Assembly: GCA_910579615.1 (NCBI GenBank)
Contig: CAJTUA010000017.1
Coordinates: forward strand, 1 to 64,000
Origin: an uncultured Lachnospiraceae bacterium
GTDB lineage: Bacteria; Bacillota; Clostridia; Lachnospirales; Lachnospiraceae
DNA length: 64,000 nucleotides
Direction of reading: 5' to 3'
Both the position numbers and the translations under genes were made by a program. The notes beneath the pieces are model-generated. The model was not told where the DNA came from, made no database searches, and saw only the letters and a list, made by a program, of their open reading frames with translations. The first letter of the stretch is position 1; each line of letters opens with the position of its first letter. Positions 42,361 to 50,970 of the stretch are shown piece by piece.

Positions 42361-43325
42361 GAAATAAATTGCCACTTGCGGAACCGCCTAATAGAACATA
42401 TCAAGGAAATGCTTTTATTTTGGGGATTTTAATGGCATATGAAAATACGAAAAATGTATATTATAACAATTATATAAATCTTAAGTGCAATAAAACAAAA
42501 AATATATATGCAATGTGACTTGATTTTACTGAAATAACCTGGGAAGATTATCGCTTATTAGGAATAGCAGAAATGGATATGTATGCAGTGGAAAATATTT
42601 CTGCGGAAAATTTTGAAGGGTTTATTAAGGAAAGGATAGAGCAAGGAAATTATTTGTTGTTTTATTGTGTAGATGAATTCTATTTGTCATACACGAAAAA
42701 ATACCAATTTAAACATTACAAGCATGATACTTATGTGTATTGATATGAAGATGATTATGTTTATGTAATGGCTTATTCAAATGATAGATTGAGTAGAATT
42801 AAGATTCCAGTTTCGGAACTCAAGAATAGTTTATATTGTTGTGAAAAGGTAGATTTTTGTATATTTAGACCAAATGCATCTGTTGATGTTAAAATTGATT
42901 TATCTGTTATTTATAAATCATTATATCGATATATTTATCCTGTACATATTGAAGAAGATAAGGTTTATGGAATTGACGTTTATAATGTTTTGAAAGACAG
43001 TATTCAAGATATTGTTTCAAGAGCGAATGAAGAAGGAGAGGGGGTTAATTTACGTCCTTTCCGTTTGCTCTGGGAGCACAAAAAAATGTGGAAGGAGAGA
43101 ATTGCCAAACTAAATGGACTTTTTTTAACTGCATATGAGATAGAGAACGAAATTGAGATAATCGAAAACAAAGCACGAATAATATTTATGTTGGCATTAA
43201 AATATCAAATTACATGGAGAAATTCAATTTTGCAAAGAATTATGAATTATTTAAAAGAAATTGAAGTGAAAGATAAAGTATGGTCACATGCTGTATTGGA
43301 AGTTATTGGAAAATCCTTGAACTAA
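42357..43325 (+). pseudogene. Bacteriocin-cluster-type protein (BtrH-like?) with two in-frame TGA codons
   Basis: ATG 42357 overlaps the ABC stop (ATGA). One continuous 322-codon frame runs to TAA 43325, interrupted only by TGA at 42516-42518 and TGA at 42741-42743. Text such as WEDYRLLGIAEMDMYAVEN, HYKHDTYVY*YEDDYVYVMA and KIPVSELKNS resembles papain-fold, BtrH-N-terminal-like proteins seen beside peptide-natural-product genes; similarity is from memory and tentative. At the second TGA relatives would carry Gly (YGY), so GGA-to-TGA mutation is likelier than recoding. AT-rich, decaying. Confidence 0.65.
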
Positions 43326-43648
43326 TTTAAAGCCTCAGAAAGTCTGGAAGATTAGCAAAATTAATAAATCTATAACCAGTACAAAATTGAGAAAGGTTAA
43401 TTAGAAAACATAGTAGAAATGCAGAAGACAAAACTGGAGCCTGCTCACATTATCCTTTACAACAGAAAAACTGTATGCTAAAATGAATCTATGGAACGAA
43501 CAAAAAACAATCTGCAAAAATAGAACATCTTATGCCTGTTGCTAGGAAACCAACTACCGTTTCCTCATCGAATTACCAGTGTGCTCTGTTGTACATCACA
43601 GAAAACGGCTGTAAAATCAGGCAAAAATAAACTGGAAGGGAAGGAATC
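43326..43648. other. Island edge, noncoding
   Basis: No supportable gene, terminator or clear promoter. AT-rich sequence grades back into moderate GC at the next gene. Confidence 0.4.
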
Positions 43649-43954
43649 ATGAAAGAATACTTTATTGCAAGTGCAGTCATCCACGGCGTACAAGGCGGCG
43701 CCGTGGTGCTGACGGATGATGCGTTTTGGTTTCTTTGCGATAAAATCACGATTGACGATGAATATAAAAGGCTGAAAATTCCGTATGGCCATATTGCATC
43801 GGTTTCTTATAAGAGAGTGGCGTGGATTTTTCCGGTGGCAAAGCTTACATTAAAGAATGGCAGAATCCATAAATTTGTTATTTTTAGCATAAAGCGATTT
43901 TTGCGCTGTATGGACAAAATGCTCAGGGAAGAGAGGCATCATGGTTCCGACTGA
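43649..43954 (+). CDS. Small hypothetical protein, PH/GRAM-like size
   Basis: GGAAGGGAAGG precedes ATG 43649. The 101-residue protein alternates short strands (GGAVVLTDDAFWFLCDK, LKIPYGHIASVSY, AKLTLKNGRIHKFVIF) and ends in a basic helix (SIKRFLRCMDKMLREE), a pattern seen in small PH/GRAM-like domains. No firm family. It ends by overlapping the convergent next gene by 16 bases. Confidence 0.6.
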   Translation: MKEYFIASAVIHGVQGGAVVLTDDAFWFLCDKITIDDEYKRLKIPYGHIASVSYKRVAWIFPVAKLTLKNGRIHKFVIFSIKRFLRCMDKMLREERHHGSD

Positions 43955-44394
43955 ATTTCAATGTTGCCGTTATGGTTGTCCGCCTTGATGAGGATGGTCA
44001 CTTTCCCAGATACCGGCACATCGTAAACTTCCGTTTCACTGCAAGCCGCGTCAAAAATAACCCTATCCTCCGCATCCCGGATTTCGATTGTTAGCGTGCC
44101 GGATTTTGTCGTTACGCTGATATGTAACGCGTTCCCTTTCGGCGTGATTTTTTTCCGGATGGTGCCGTTGAGGGAGAGATAATTAGCGGAAAAACTGCCC
44201 TTGTCCTCGCTGCCCGTATATCCGGTCCGCACGCCGTGGAAGGTACTGGTGAAATTGCCAAGAATTGCGGAGAGAATGTGATTGGTGGCAAAGATAAAAA
44301 AGACGATTCCAAGAAGAATCAATGCCGTCATAAGTTTGTTTCTTGCGGCGGTTTGGTTCGCATTTTGTTGTTTATCTTCTTGCATAAATTTCAT
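43939..44394 (-). CDS. Hypothetical single-pass membrane protein
   Basis: 151 residues: polar N-terminus (QEDKQQNANQTAARNK), one membrane helix (about 21-42, LMTALILLGIVFFIFATNHI) and an external-type beta domain (about 70-150) with GTIRKKITPKGNALHISV. AGGAAT upstream is a weak ribosome site; the second Met (residue 4) is an alternative start. Function unknown; convergent overlap with the preceding gene. Confidence 0.6.
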   Translation of the reverse strand: MKFMQEDKQQNANQTAARNKLMTALILLGIVFFIFATNHILSAILGNFTSTFHGVRTGYTGSEDKGSFSANYLSLNGTIRKKITPKGNALHISVTTKSGTLTIEIRDAEDRVIFDAACSETEVYDVPVSGKVTILIKADNHNGNIEIQSEP

Positions 44395-44473
44395 TTTATT
44401 CCTTTCCCGTTTTTAAGTATAAAATAAATATACCAATAAACAGGGTATCTGTCAATATAGAATTTATGATATC

Positions 44474-44644
44474 CACGACAAACGCATGAGTGAATAAAAC
44501 GTGAACGCAGTATTATTAGAATGTAAAATTTAAGCAGATTATTACTGGAATTTCGGAAACCGCCTGTATAAACATTCCCTTTCGGAAAAATTTTCTGCAT
44601 ATTTATTAGTTCTTTAACAGAATGTCATTCATGCGTTTGTCGTG
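44474..44644. repeat. MITE-like segment bounded by 20-bp inverted repeats
   Basis: CACGACAAACGCATGAGTGA (44474-44493) is inverted at 44625-44644 with one mismatch, enclosing 131 bases of noncoding AT-rich DNA. No target-site duplication is evident. Together with the adjacent promoter it fills the 336-base gap before the second AAA-ATPase gene. Confidence 0.6.
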
Positions 44645-44663
44645 CTGACGTTTGGCAAAGCCC

Positions 44664-44692
44664 TTGTATTTATACAGGAAAAATGGTATGAT
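44664..44692 (+). promoter_or_regulatory. Promoter for AAA-ATPase copy 2
   Basis: TTGTAT (44664-44669), 17-base spacer, TATGAT (44687-44692), 38 bases before the start codon. Confidence 0.6.
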
Positions 44693-44730
44693 AATCATAA
44701 AAACAGGCAGTGTGAAAGGAGGATGGCAGC

Positions 44731-46488
44731 ATGGCGAGGACAGTTGCAATCGGAAGGCAGGATTTTGAAATGATTGTAGGAAGAAATCGCTTCTATGTTG
44801 ATAAAACGAACTTTATCAAAGAATGGTGGGAAAACGACGATGAGGTAACCTTAATCACACGCCCAAGGCGTTTTGGGAAAACGTTGACGATGAATATGGT
44901 CGAACGGTTCTTTTCCGTGAAATATAAAGGGCAGGGAAAACTCTTTGAAGGGCTGAATATCTGGGAGGATGAAGAATACAGGCAATTGCAGGGAACTTAT
45001 CCAGTGATTAACCTTTCTTTCGCGAGCGTAAAAGTGGGGACTTACGAAGAGTGCGTAGGGAAAATCATCCGTCTTCTTTCTGAATTATACAATAAAAATG
45101 AATTTCTAAAAAACAGCGGTCTTTTGACGGAAGCGGAGATGAAATATTTTGACCGTGTTGCAATGAATGAATTGCGGGCTGCGGATATGACGGATTCCCT
45201 GCATCGTCTCTGTGATTTTATGCAGCGGTATTACGGCAGGAAAGTAATTGTTTTATTGGATGAATATGATACGCCACTGCAGGAAGCGTATATATGCGGC
45301 TGTTGGGATGAGGTTGTTTCATTTATCCGAAACCTGTTTAATTCTACTTTTAAGACAAACCCGTATCTGGAAAGGGCGGTTATGACGGGGATTACAAGGG
45401 TGAGCAGGGAATCCATTTTTTCGGATTTAAATAACCTTGTTGTCGTAACATCCACTTCGAATAAATATGAAGATTCGTTTGGTTTTACACAGGAAGAGGT
45501 TTCGGATGCCCTGCGGGAATTTGGATTGTCGGAAAAAGAGGGTGAGGTGAAAGACTGGTATGATGGATTTACATTTGGAAGTAAGACCGATATCTACAAT
45601 CCATGGTCAATCACGAATTTCCTTGATTCAAAGAAGTTTGATACCTACTGGGTAAATACGAGTGGGAATGGCCTTGTGAATGAACTGATTCGAAGAGGGG
45701 ACAAAGAAGTAAAGTTTATCATGGAAGACCTGCTGAAAGGTGGTGTATTCCACACCGTCATTGACGAGCAGATTATTTTTCATCAACTGGGGCAGAATGA
45801 AGACGCGATATGGAGTTTGTTGCTTGCGAGCGGGTATTTGAAAGCGGAGCGCTGCTGGTTTGACCCGGAAACAGGGGATAAGGAATACGATTTAAAACTG
45901 ACCAACAGAGAAGTAAAATTCATGTTCCGCAAAATGATTAACGGGTGGTTCCGGAGCAATGCAGATGCCCCGTACAATGATTTTATCAAGGCTCTGTTAT
46001 CCGATAATCTTTTTGAGATGAACCGCTACATGAACGACATTGCCCTTGCGACGTTTTCTTATTTTGATACGGGGAAACAACCTTCAAAGGCAGCGGAACC
46101 GGAACGTTTTTACCATGGGTTTGTCCTTGGGATGATGGTTGATTTGGCGAAACGCTATGTGGTTACCTCCAACAGGGAAAGTGGTTATGGGCGCTATGAT
46201 GTGATGTTAGAGCCAAAGGAATTAAAAAAGGCGGGAAATCCTGCTATCATCATGGAATTTAAAGTGCATGACCCGGAACATGAGAAAACTTTAAAAGATA
46301 CTGCGGATGCTGCGCTGGCACAGATTAAGGAAAAGAATTACGCGGCAGGATTGACGGCAAAAGGAATACCAAAAGAATACATCCGGGAATATGGTTTTGC
46401 GTTTGAAGGGAAGAAAGTATGGATTGATGGCGGCGGTATCTGGCAGGTGGAGAAATTATTGGGAAGCCATCAGGACACCAAATCCTAG
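44731..46488 (+). CDS. AAA-ATPase-like / PD-(D/E)XK nuclease-fold protein, copy 2
   Basis: AAAGGAGGA precedes ATG 44731. The 585-residue protein is a close paralogue of the gene at 15250, sharing MARTVAIG, FYVDKTNFIK, RPRRFGKTLTMNM, VIVLLDEYDTPLQEAY, TGITRVSRESIFSDLNN and the nuclease motif PAIIMEFKVHDP. It lacks the two extra VELN-repeat units of copy 1. Two 41-base tracts are identical at DNA level between copies although the rest has diverged. Function of the family is unproven. Confidence 0.9.
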   Translation: MARTVAIGRQDFEMIVGRNRFYVDKTNFIKEWWENDDEVTLITRPRRFGKTLTMNMVERFFSVKYKGQGKLFEGLNIWEDEEYRQLQGTYPVINLSFASVKVGTYEECVGKIIRLLSELYNKNEFLKNSGLLTEAEMKYFDRVAMNELRAADMTDSLHRLCDFMQRYYGRKVIVLLDEYDTPLQEAYICGCWDEVVSFIRNLFNSTFKTNPYLERAVMTGITRVSRESIFSDLNNLVVVTSTSNKYEDSFGFTQEEVSDALREFGLSEKEGEVKDWYDGFTFGSKTDIYNPWSITNFLDSKKFDTYWVNTSGNGLVNELIRRGDKEVKFIMEDLLKGGVFHTVIDEQIIFHQLGQNEDAIWSLLLASGYLKAERCWFDPETGDKEYDLKLTNREVKFMFRKMINGWFRSNADAPYNDFIKALLSDNLFEMNRYMNDIALATFSYFDTGKQPSKAAEPERFYHGFVLGMMVDLAKRYVVTSNRESGYGRYDVMLEPKELKKAGNPAIIMEFKVHDPEHEKTLKDTADAALAQIKEKNYAAGLTAKGIPKEYIREYGFAFEGKKVWIDGGGIWQVEKLLGSHQDTKS

Positions 46489-46494
46489 GACAAT

Positions 46495-46525
46495 GCCTCC
46501 TGCTTCTTGCGGGGGCTTTTCCTTT
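46495..46525 (+). terminator. Terminator after AAA-ATPase copy 2
   Basis: GCCTCCTGC (46495-46503) pairs with GCGGGGGC (46509-46516) with one bulge and one G-U, then TTTTCCTTTTT. Confidence 0.75.
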
Positions 46526-46581
46526 TTGGGAAGGGGTGTTTATCCGGTGAAACCGGGCTGCAAATTTTTTTCAAAACCCTC

Positions 46582-46610
46582 TTGACACAGAACGCAATCT
46601 ATGCTAACCT
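46582..46610 (+). promoter_or_regulatory. Sigma-A promoter of infC operon
   Basis: TTGACA (46582-46587), 17-base spacer, TAACCT (46605-46610); starts the long L20 leader. Confidence 0.8.
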
Positions 46611-46796
46611 ATTAAAGCTGTGAACAACAAAGCAGAGTATCCGCTCTCACCCTCCGCAAATGTGCAAAAGGGTCTATATCATGTTTTACAGCCGGTTTTG
46701 CCATGGGATAGGATGGAAGCCGGCCTGATATGGAGTGGATTGCGTTAAGCAGTCTGCTTTTTTTATGCGCAGCGGCCAAAAGTAGAAGGGAATCTT
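46611..46796 (+). promoter_or_regulatory. Ribosomal protein L20 leader (autoregulatory)
   Basis: The 200-base untranslated leader carries the clostridial L20-leader pattern: AAAGCAGAGTATCCGCTCTC followed by an ACCCT...AGGGT stem. AAAGCAGA (46629-46636) can pair at distance with TCTGCTTT (46753-46760), which is followed by a T-run, giving a multibranched terminator. In this family L20 binds the leader and causes premature termination, repressing infC-rpmI-rplT. Confidence 0.75.
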
Positions 46797-46810
46797 GGAG
46801 GTGCACGACT

Positions 46811-47317
46811 ATTAGCGAGTTAATGATTAATGAGCAGATCAGGGACAGGGAAATCCGCCTGATTGGAGAAAACGGAGAGCAGCTTGGCATTATGTCAGCG
46901 AGGGAAGCATTTAAAATGGCGCAGGAGGCAGAGCTTGATCTGGTCAAAATCGCGCCGACCGCAAAGCCGCCGGTATGTAAGATTATCGATTACGGCAAGT
47001 ATAAGTATGAAATGCTCCGCAAAGAGAAGGAAGCAAGGAAAAAGCAGAAAATCACCGATATTAAGGAAATCCGTCTCTCCCCGAACATTGATGAGAATGA
47101 CCTGAACACGAAGGCGAACCAGGCGCGGAAATTTATCACGAAGGGCGATAAGGTGAAGGTATCCTTGCGTTTCCGTGGCCGCGAGATGGCGCACATGAAT
47201 TCGAGCAAGCAGATATTGGACAGCTTTGTCGAGAAGCTTTCTGATATTGCGGTTGTGGATAAGCCTGCGAAGGTGGAAGGCAGAAGTATGATTATATTTC
47301 TGGGGGAAAAGCGCTGA
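46811..47317 (+). CDS. infC: Translation initiation factor IF-3
   Basis: IF-3 prevents premature subunit joining and checks start-codon pairing on the 30S subunit. The start is AUU at 46811: GGAGGTG ends seven bases upstream, whereas the first ATG (46823) is 19 bases away, and the AUU fits the known infC rule that lets IF-3 repress itself. The 168-residue product (SELMINEQIRDREIRLIG at the start) has the N-domain, linker with KYEMLRKEKEARKKQK, and C-domain (IKEIRLSPNIDENDL, KVKVSLRFRGREMAHM). First gene of the L20 operon. Confidence 0.95.
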   Translation: MSELMINEQIRDREIRLIGENGEQLGIMSAREAFKMAQEAELDLVKIAPTAKPPVCKIIDYGKYKYEMLRKEKEARKKQKITDIKEIRLSPNIDENDLNTKANQARKFITKGDKVKVSLRFRGREMAHMNSSKQILDSFVEKLSDIAVVDKPAKVEGRSMIIFLGEKR

Positions 47318-47417
47318 TACCGCGAAAGTGCGATATACCGTTAATGACATTTTGACTGAGTCAGGATGTGTTAAATAAAAGGGGCGAAAGCCTATACAAA
47401 TTTAAGGAGGAATTATC

Positions 47418-47615
47418 ATGCCGAAGTTAAAGACGAGCAAAGCAGCAGCAAAGCGTTTTACAAAGACCGGTACCGGTAAATTAAAGAGATTTAAGGCTGG
47501 AAAGCAGCATATCTTAACGAAGAAATCCCAGAAGACAAAGAGGAATTTAAGGAAGGCAGCAATGGTCGATTCGACGAACGTTAAGAATATGAAGAAAATT
47601 TTGCCGTACCTGTAA
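47418..47615 (+). CDS. rpmI: Ribosomal protein L35
   Basis: 65 residues, highly basic: MPKLKTSKAAAKRFTKTGTG, KAGKQHILTKKSQKTKRNLR and a C-terminal KKILPYL, all diagnostic of bL35, a large-subunit protein. AAGGAGGAA precedes ATG 47418. It sits in the standard infC-rpmI-rplT order, 100 bases after infC. Confidence 0.98.
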   Translation: MPKLKTSKAAAKRFTKTGTGKLKRFKAGKQHILTKKSQKTKRNLRKAAMVDSTNVKNMKKILPYL

Positions 47616-47640
47616 GGCGGCGTAAGGAGGGAAAGAAGAA

Positions 47641-47997
47641 ATGGCTAGAGTTAAGGGCGGATTAAACGCGAAGAAAAAGCATAAAAGAATATTGAAGTTG
47701 GCAAAGGGCTACAGGGGAGCCAGAAGCAAGCAGTACCGCGTGGCAAAGCAGTCTGTCATGAGAGCATTGACATCCTCTTTCGCAGGCCGCAAGGAGAGGA
47801 AGAGACAGTTCAGACAGCTCTGGATTGCCCGCATCAATGCAGCATGCAGGATGAACGGTATTTCCTACAGCAAGTTCATGTACGGTTTAAAGCTTGCGGA
47901 TATCACCATCAACCGCAAGATGCTTTCCGAGATGGCAATCAACGATGCAGCTGGTTTTACCGCGCTTGTTGAGACTGCAAAGTCGAAGTTGGCATAG
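47641..47997 (+). CDS. rplT: Ribosomal protein L20
   Basis: 118 residues with ARVKGGLNAKKKHKRILKLA, GYRGARSKQYRVAKQSVMRA and the C-terminal globular RKERKRQFRQLWIARINAA. bL20 is needed for early 50S assembly and in Firmicutes binds its own leader to control this operon. AAGGAGGGAAAG precedes ATG 47641. Confidence 0.98.
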   Translation: MARVKGGLNAKKKHKRILKLAKGYRGARSKQYRVAKQSVMRALTSSFAGRKERKRQFRQLWIARINAACRMNGISYSKFMYGLKLADITINRKMLSEMAINDAAGFTALVETAKSKLA

Positions 47998-48010
47998 AAG
48001 GATGGTAAGC

Positions 48011-48070
48011 GGGGGCTGCCGCATGGGAAATGGAACTTTGTTTCATTTTTCATACGGCAGCTCCTTTTTT
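48011..48070 (+). terminator. Terminator of infC-rpmI-rplT
   Basis: A long stem pairs GGGCTGCCGCATGGGAAATG with CATTTTTCATACGGCAGCTC, ending in T6. Confidence 0.88.
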
Positions 48071-48210
48071 GATTCTAATGGCTTTCTAATCTTCCTCTAA
48101 AGTTTTTATTGTTTTTGCATGCTATACTGTGAACATAGCAAAAAGAACTGCATCGGGCAGGCAAAAAAATATAATTTAGGGTGCGAGGACACCAAAATGG
48201 AGGTAGACAG

Positions 48211-48906
48211 ATGAGCAGAAATGGAAAAGTGTCGGGAACTGCGGGGAACTTGATGGGAATCCTGCTGATTGTTGTGGGGGTTATCATTGCCGGGAATGTG
48301 TTGGATTGGTGGGATATCAGTATCTTTTTTAAGGGTTGGTGGACATTGTTCATCATTGTGCCGTGCGCGGGCAATGTCAGGCGCTACGGATTTCGCACTG
48401 GATGGGGTGCGGGGCTGGTTGTGGGCGTTTTGCTCCTGCTTTCGCAGTGGAGTTTATTTAGCTTTGGCTGGGCGATAAAGCTTGCATTGCCGGTTCTTTT
48501 GATTCTCTACGGTTTGTATGTGCTCGGGAACGGCGCACGTTTTAACCGCGTAGCCCCGGATGGCGTGCACCCGGTGCATGGGAAAAATTCCAGTTACAAT
48601 GCAATTTTTTCCGGCCAGGAGACAAGTTTTCCGGGGGAGGAGTTTTTTGGGGCAAATGTAAATGCGATTTTCGGCGGTGTTGAGTTTGACCTGCGCAGTT
48701 CGATTATTGTGGAAGATGTCACGATTGACGCGACGGCGCTGTTTGGTGGAATCGATATTTACCTTCCGGACGATGTCAATGTCAAAGTGGCTTCGACGGC
48801 GCTCTTTGGTGCTGCGGAGAACGAAGTGAAGCGGGATGTGGTCCCGGAGTGGCCGACGGTGTACATTCGGGCAACGTCAATTTTTGGTGGGGTAGATATT
48901 CATTGA
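48211..48906 (+). CDS. LiaF-like membrane protein (envelope stress)
   Basis: Start 48211 follows GGAGGTAGACAG; the open frame upstream to 48181 has no site. The 231-residue protein has about four N-terminal hydrophobic segments (DUF5668-like, with GNVLDWWDIS and KGWWTLFIIVPC) and a C-terminal beta-helix-like domain with repeats around NAIFGGVEFDLRSSII, TALFGGIDIYLPDDVN and TSIFGGVDI. This is the fold of LiaF/cell-wall-active antibiotic response proteins, which in LiaFSR systems hold the kinase LiaS inactive. No kinase/regulator gene is adjacent. Confidence 0.85.
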   Translation: MSRNGKVSGTAGNLMGILLIVVGVIIAGNVLDWWDISIFFKGWWTLFIIVPCAGNVRRYGFRTGWGAGLVVGVLLLLSQWSLFSFGWAIKLALPVLLILYGLYVLGNGARFNRVAPDGVHPVHGKNSSYNAIFSGQETSFPGEEFFGANVNAIFGGVEFDLRSSIIVEDVTIDATALFGGIDIYLPDDVNVKVASTALFGAAENEVKRDVVPEWPTVYIRATSIFGGVDIH

Positions 48907-48917
48907 TAGAAATATGA

Positions 48918-48954
48918 CGGATATGCCTGGCAGGGTGGGGCATATCCGTTTTTA
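48918..48954 (+). terminator. Terminator of the LiaF-like gene
   Basis: CGGATATGCC (48918-48927) pairs perfectly with GGCATATCCG (48939-48948), then TTTTTATT. Confidence 0.9.
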
Positions 48955-49006
48955 TTATGCGCAGGGGCGCAGCCCCCTCATCCAAAAATTCGTTCGAAAT
49001 TCATGC

Positions 49007-49035
49007 TTGCAAAAATCATCCATAACAAGTACAAT
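49007..49035 (+). promoter_or_regulatory. Sigma-A promoter for HAD gene
   Basis: TTGCAA (49007-49012), 17-base spacer, TACAAT (49030-49035), 46 bases before the GTG start. Confidence 0.65.
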
Positions 49036-49081
49036 AGAAGAGTGTCTTAGGGTGGCACAAAATAAGATAAGGAGGAAGAAA

Positions 49082-49846
49082 GTGAAGTACAAAAATTTTG
49101 TTTTTGATTTTTACGGAACCCTGGCGGATGTGCTCACGGACGATGATTCTGAGCAGACAAATGAGAAGCTTGCAGTGTTTCTGACATCACACGGGGCAGC
49201 GTATACGACAGAGGAATACAAAGCTAGTTTCCATGCATGCCATGCAAGGCAGATGAAGGAGCGTGAGGGAAGTATCTATGCGCCGACCGGGGAGACGATT
49301 CGTTTTCCGGAGATGGATGTACTGTTAATCTACGAAGAACTGATTGCGGCAAAGGGTGTTGCCGGGGCGAGGGAGCTTGCGGTGGAGACGGCGAGGTATT
49401 ACCGTTCTGTGTCCACCGTGAAACTTAAGCGTTATCCGGGTGTGATGGAGTTTTTTGGGAAGCTGCGGGCAAATGGGCGCGGTATTTATCTGCTTTCCAA
49501 TGCCCAGCGGGAGTTTACGGTGCACGATTTGGAATTGTTGGGGTTATATGAGTGCTTCGACGGCATCCTTCTGTCGTCGGATTATGGCTGCCGTAAGCCG
49601 GACCCTATTTTTTTCGGGGAGCTGACAAGGCAGTTTGGCGTTTTGCCGGAGAATTCCCTGATGATTGGCAATGACCGCAGAAGTGACATTTACGGTGCGC
49701 AGCTTTTTGGGATGGATTCCGTGCTGCTTGTGACAGGAAAAGAGCTTGCCGCGCCGGTGGAGGGTGTTTTTAGCACTTATACGGTTGAGAGCGGAACTTA
49801 CCAGGAGTTTGAGGAGCTTTTGCCAGAGTTGCTGGGGCGCGTTTAA
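49082..49846 (+). CDS. HAD-superfamily hydrolase
   Basis: GTG 49082 is chosen for AAGGAGGAAG upstream; the frame extends back without a site. The 254-residue protein shows HAD motif I DFYGTLAD (nucleophile Asp, with Gly-Thr), a helical cap, motif II LLSNAQ, the motif III Lys in CRKPDP and motif IV IGNDRRSDIYGA. It is a subfamily I phosphatase of the YjjG/phosphoglycolate-phosphatase type; the second Asp of DxD is Tyr-shifted (DFYGT), common in dehalogenase-like members. Substrate unknown. Confidence 0.88.
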   Translation: MKYKNFVFDFYGTLADVLTDDDSEQTNEKLAVFLTSHGAAYTTEEYKASFHACHARQMKEREGSIYAPTGETIRFPEMDVLLIYEELIAAKGVAGARELAVETARYYRSVSTVKLKRYPGVMEFFGKLRANGRGIYLLSNAQREFTVHDLELLGLYECFDGILLSSDYGCRKPDPIFFGELTRQFGVLPENSLMIGNDRRSDIYGAQLFGMDSVLLVTGKELAAPVEGVFSTYTVESGTYQEFEELLPELLGRV

Positions 49847-49912
49847 GAAACCGGGTCAGCACACGAATCCGGCAGGCGAAAGACCGGACAGAGAAAGGCG
49901 GGGGAGAATATT

Positions 49913-50932
49913 ATGGCAACACAGAACAGAAATTCAAACAGCTCCGGAAGCAGGAAAAGTACAGGAAGCTCCGGAACCAAGAGAAGCACAGGCAATTCCG
50001 GGAGCCGGGGAACGCCAAATGGCCGGAGCGCGTCATCGAGGGGTTCGTCGGGCGGGGGCGGCAAAAAGACGGGTGTGGGTTCGGACAAGCTGTTGAATAT
50101 TTTTCTTGTGCTTCTTCTGATTACGATTATCGTGCTTGTGATTCTGTATTTTCGCAAAGGAGCAAAAGAGGAGGGGGAGCCGACCCCGATACCGACACAG
50201 CAGGTACAGCCGGGCGGCGTGACGGTGCCGCCGGAAGATTTGACGGGCGGCGCGCAGAAGGCGACCCCGGAACCGACGGATACCTTGCAGCCGACGCCGC
50301 CGGAGCCGACCGCAATACAGCCGGAGCCATCCCCGACCGAATCCATAGAGCCAACACAGAGCCCGGAGGCATCCCTGACACCGGAGCCGACCCCACAGGT
50401 GACGGCACCGGCAGCGGAGGGGATTGGAACTGCACAGGCGGATGAGATTCTTGCCGATGTATTTTGGGAGGAAGGATACCGTTTTACGCTTTCCGATTCG
50501 AAATTTTCTTTGGACGGGGAAACCTATTACCGTTATGATGTTTCCTACAATGGGCAGGTGCAGGCTTACGATGTGCTTGTTGGCAGGGAAGATGGGGAAT
50601 TGTACTATTATGAGGGCGGTGTCTTCCGGGAGTTTGACGGACTGCCGGAACACGCAGAGCAGCCAGGGGACGAAGACATTCCGGACGGGATGACCGCGGA
50701 CGCGGCGGCGGAGATGTTAAAGCAGTTTCCTTACACCTCGCTCGGACTGCCTGCGGAGCTGGACGAATGCAGCCTTATGCTTGACAACTGGAAAACGGTG
50801 GTGCAGGGGCAGGAGTGCTATTGCCTGAATGTATTTTATAACGGAACGCTGGCGGGGAATATTTATTTTACGGAAGCGGCGGAGCATGTGTATTATCTGG
50901 ATGAATTTGGGGAGTTTGTGAGGGTGCGTTAG
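49913..50932 (+). CDS. Membrane-anchored protein with Pro/Thr linker and repeated beta modules
   Basis: 339 residues: a Ser/Gly/Arg-rich cytoplasmic start (about 1-60), one membrane helix (about 62-82, LLNIFLVLLLITIIVLVILYF), a Pro/Thr/Glu linker (about 90-175) and two related external modules (about 180-245 and 260-339), each with Tyr/Phe-rich strands such as YYRYDVSYNG and CYCLNVFYNGTL. AAAGGCGGGGGAG precedes ATG 49913. Module pattern resembles the lipoprotein encoded at 56425-57483. Function unknown; surface exposure is expected. Confidence 0.7.
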   Translation: MATQNRNSNSSGSRKSTGSSGTKRSTGNSGSRGTPNGRSASSRGSSGGGGKKTGVGSDKLLNIFLVLLLITIIVLVILYFRKGAKEEGEPTPIPTQQVQPGGVTVPPEDLTGGAQKATPEPTDTLQPTPPEPTAIQPEPSPTESIEPTQSPEASLTPEPTPQVTAPAAEGIGTAQADEILADVFWEEGYRFTLSDSKFSLDGETYYRYDVSYNGQVQAYDVLVGREDGELYYYEGGVFREFDGLPEHAEQPGDEDIPDGMTADAAAEMLKQFPYTSLGLPAELDECSLMLDNWKTVVQGQECYCLNVFYNGTLAGNIYFTEAAEHVYYLDEFGEFVRVR

Positions 50933-50970
50933 GGTGCGCCACCCAAAAAATAATATGTTGGAGGTAAGAA

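Noticed and set aside
42516..42743. TGA recoded as Trp or selenocysteine
   Set aside because: Normal TGG and TGA stops occur throughout the window, the second site aligns with an expected Gly, and the neighbouring gene is also broken; no SECIS-like hairpin noticed.
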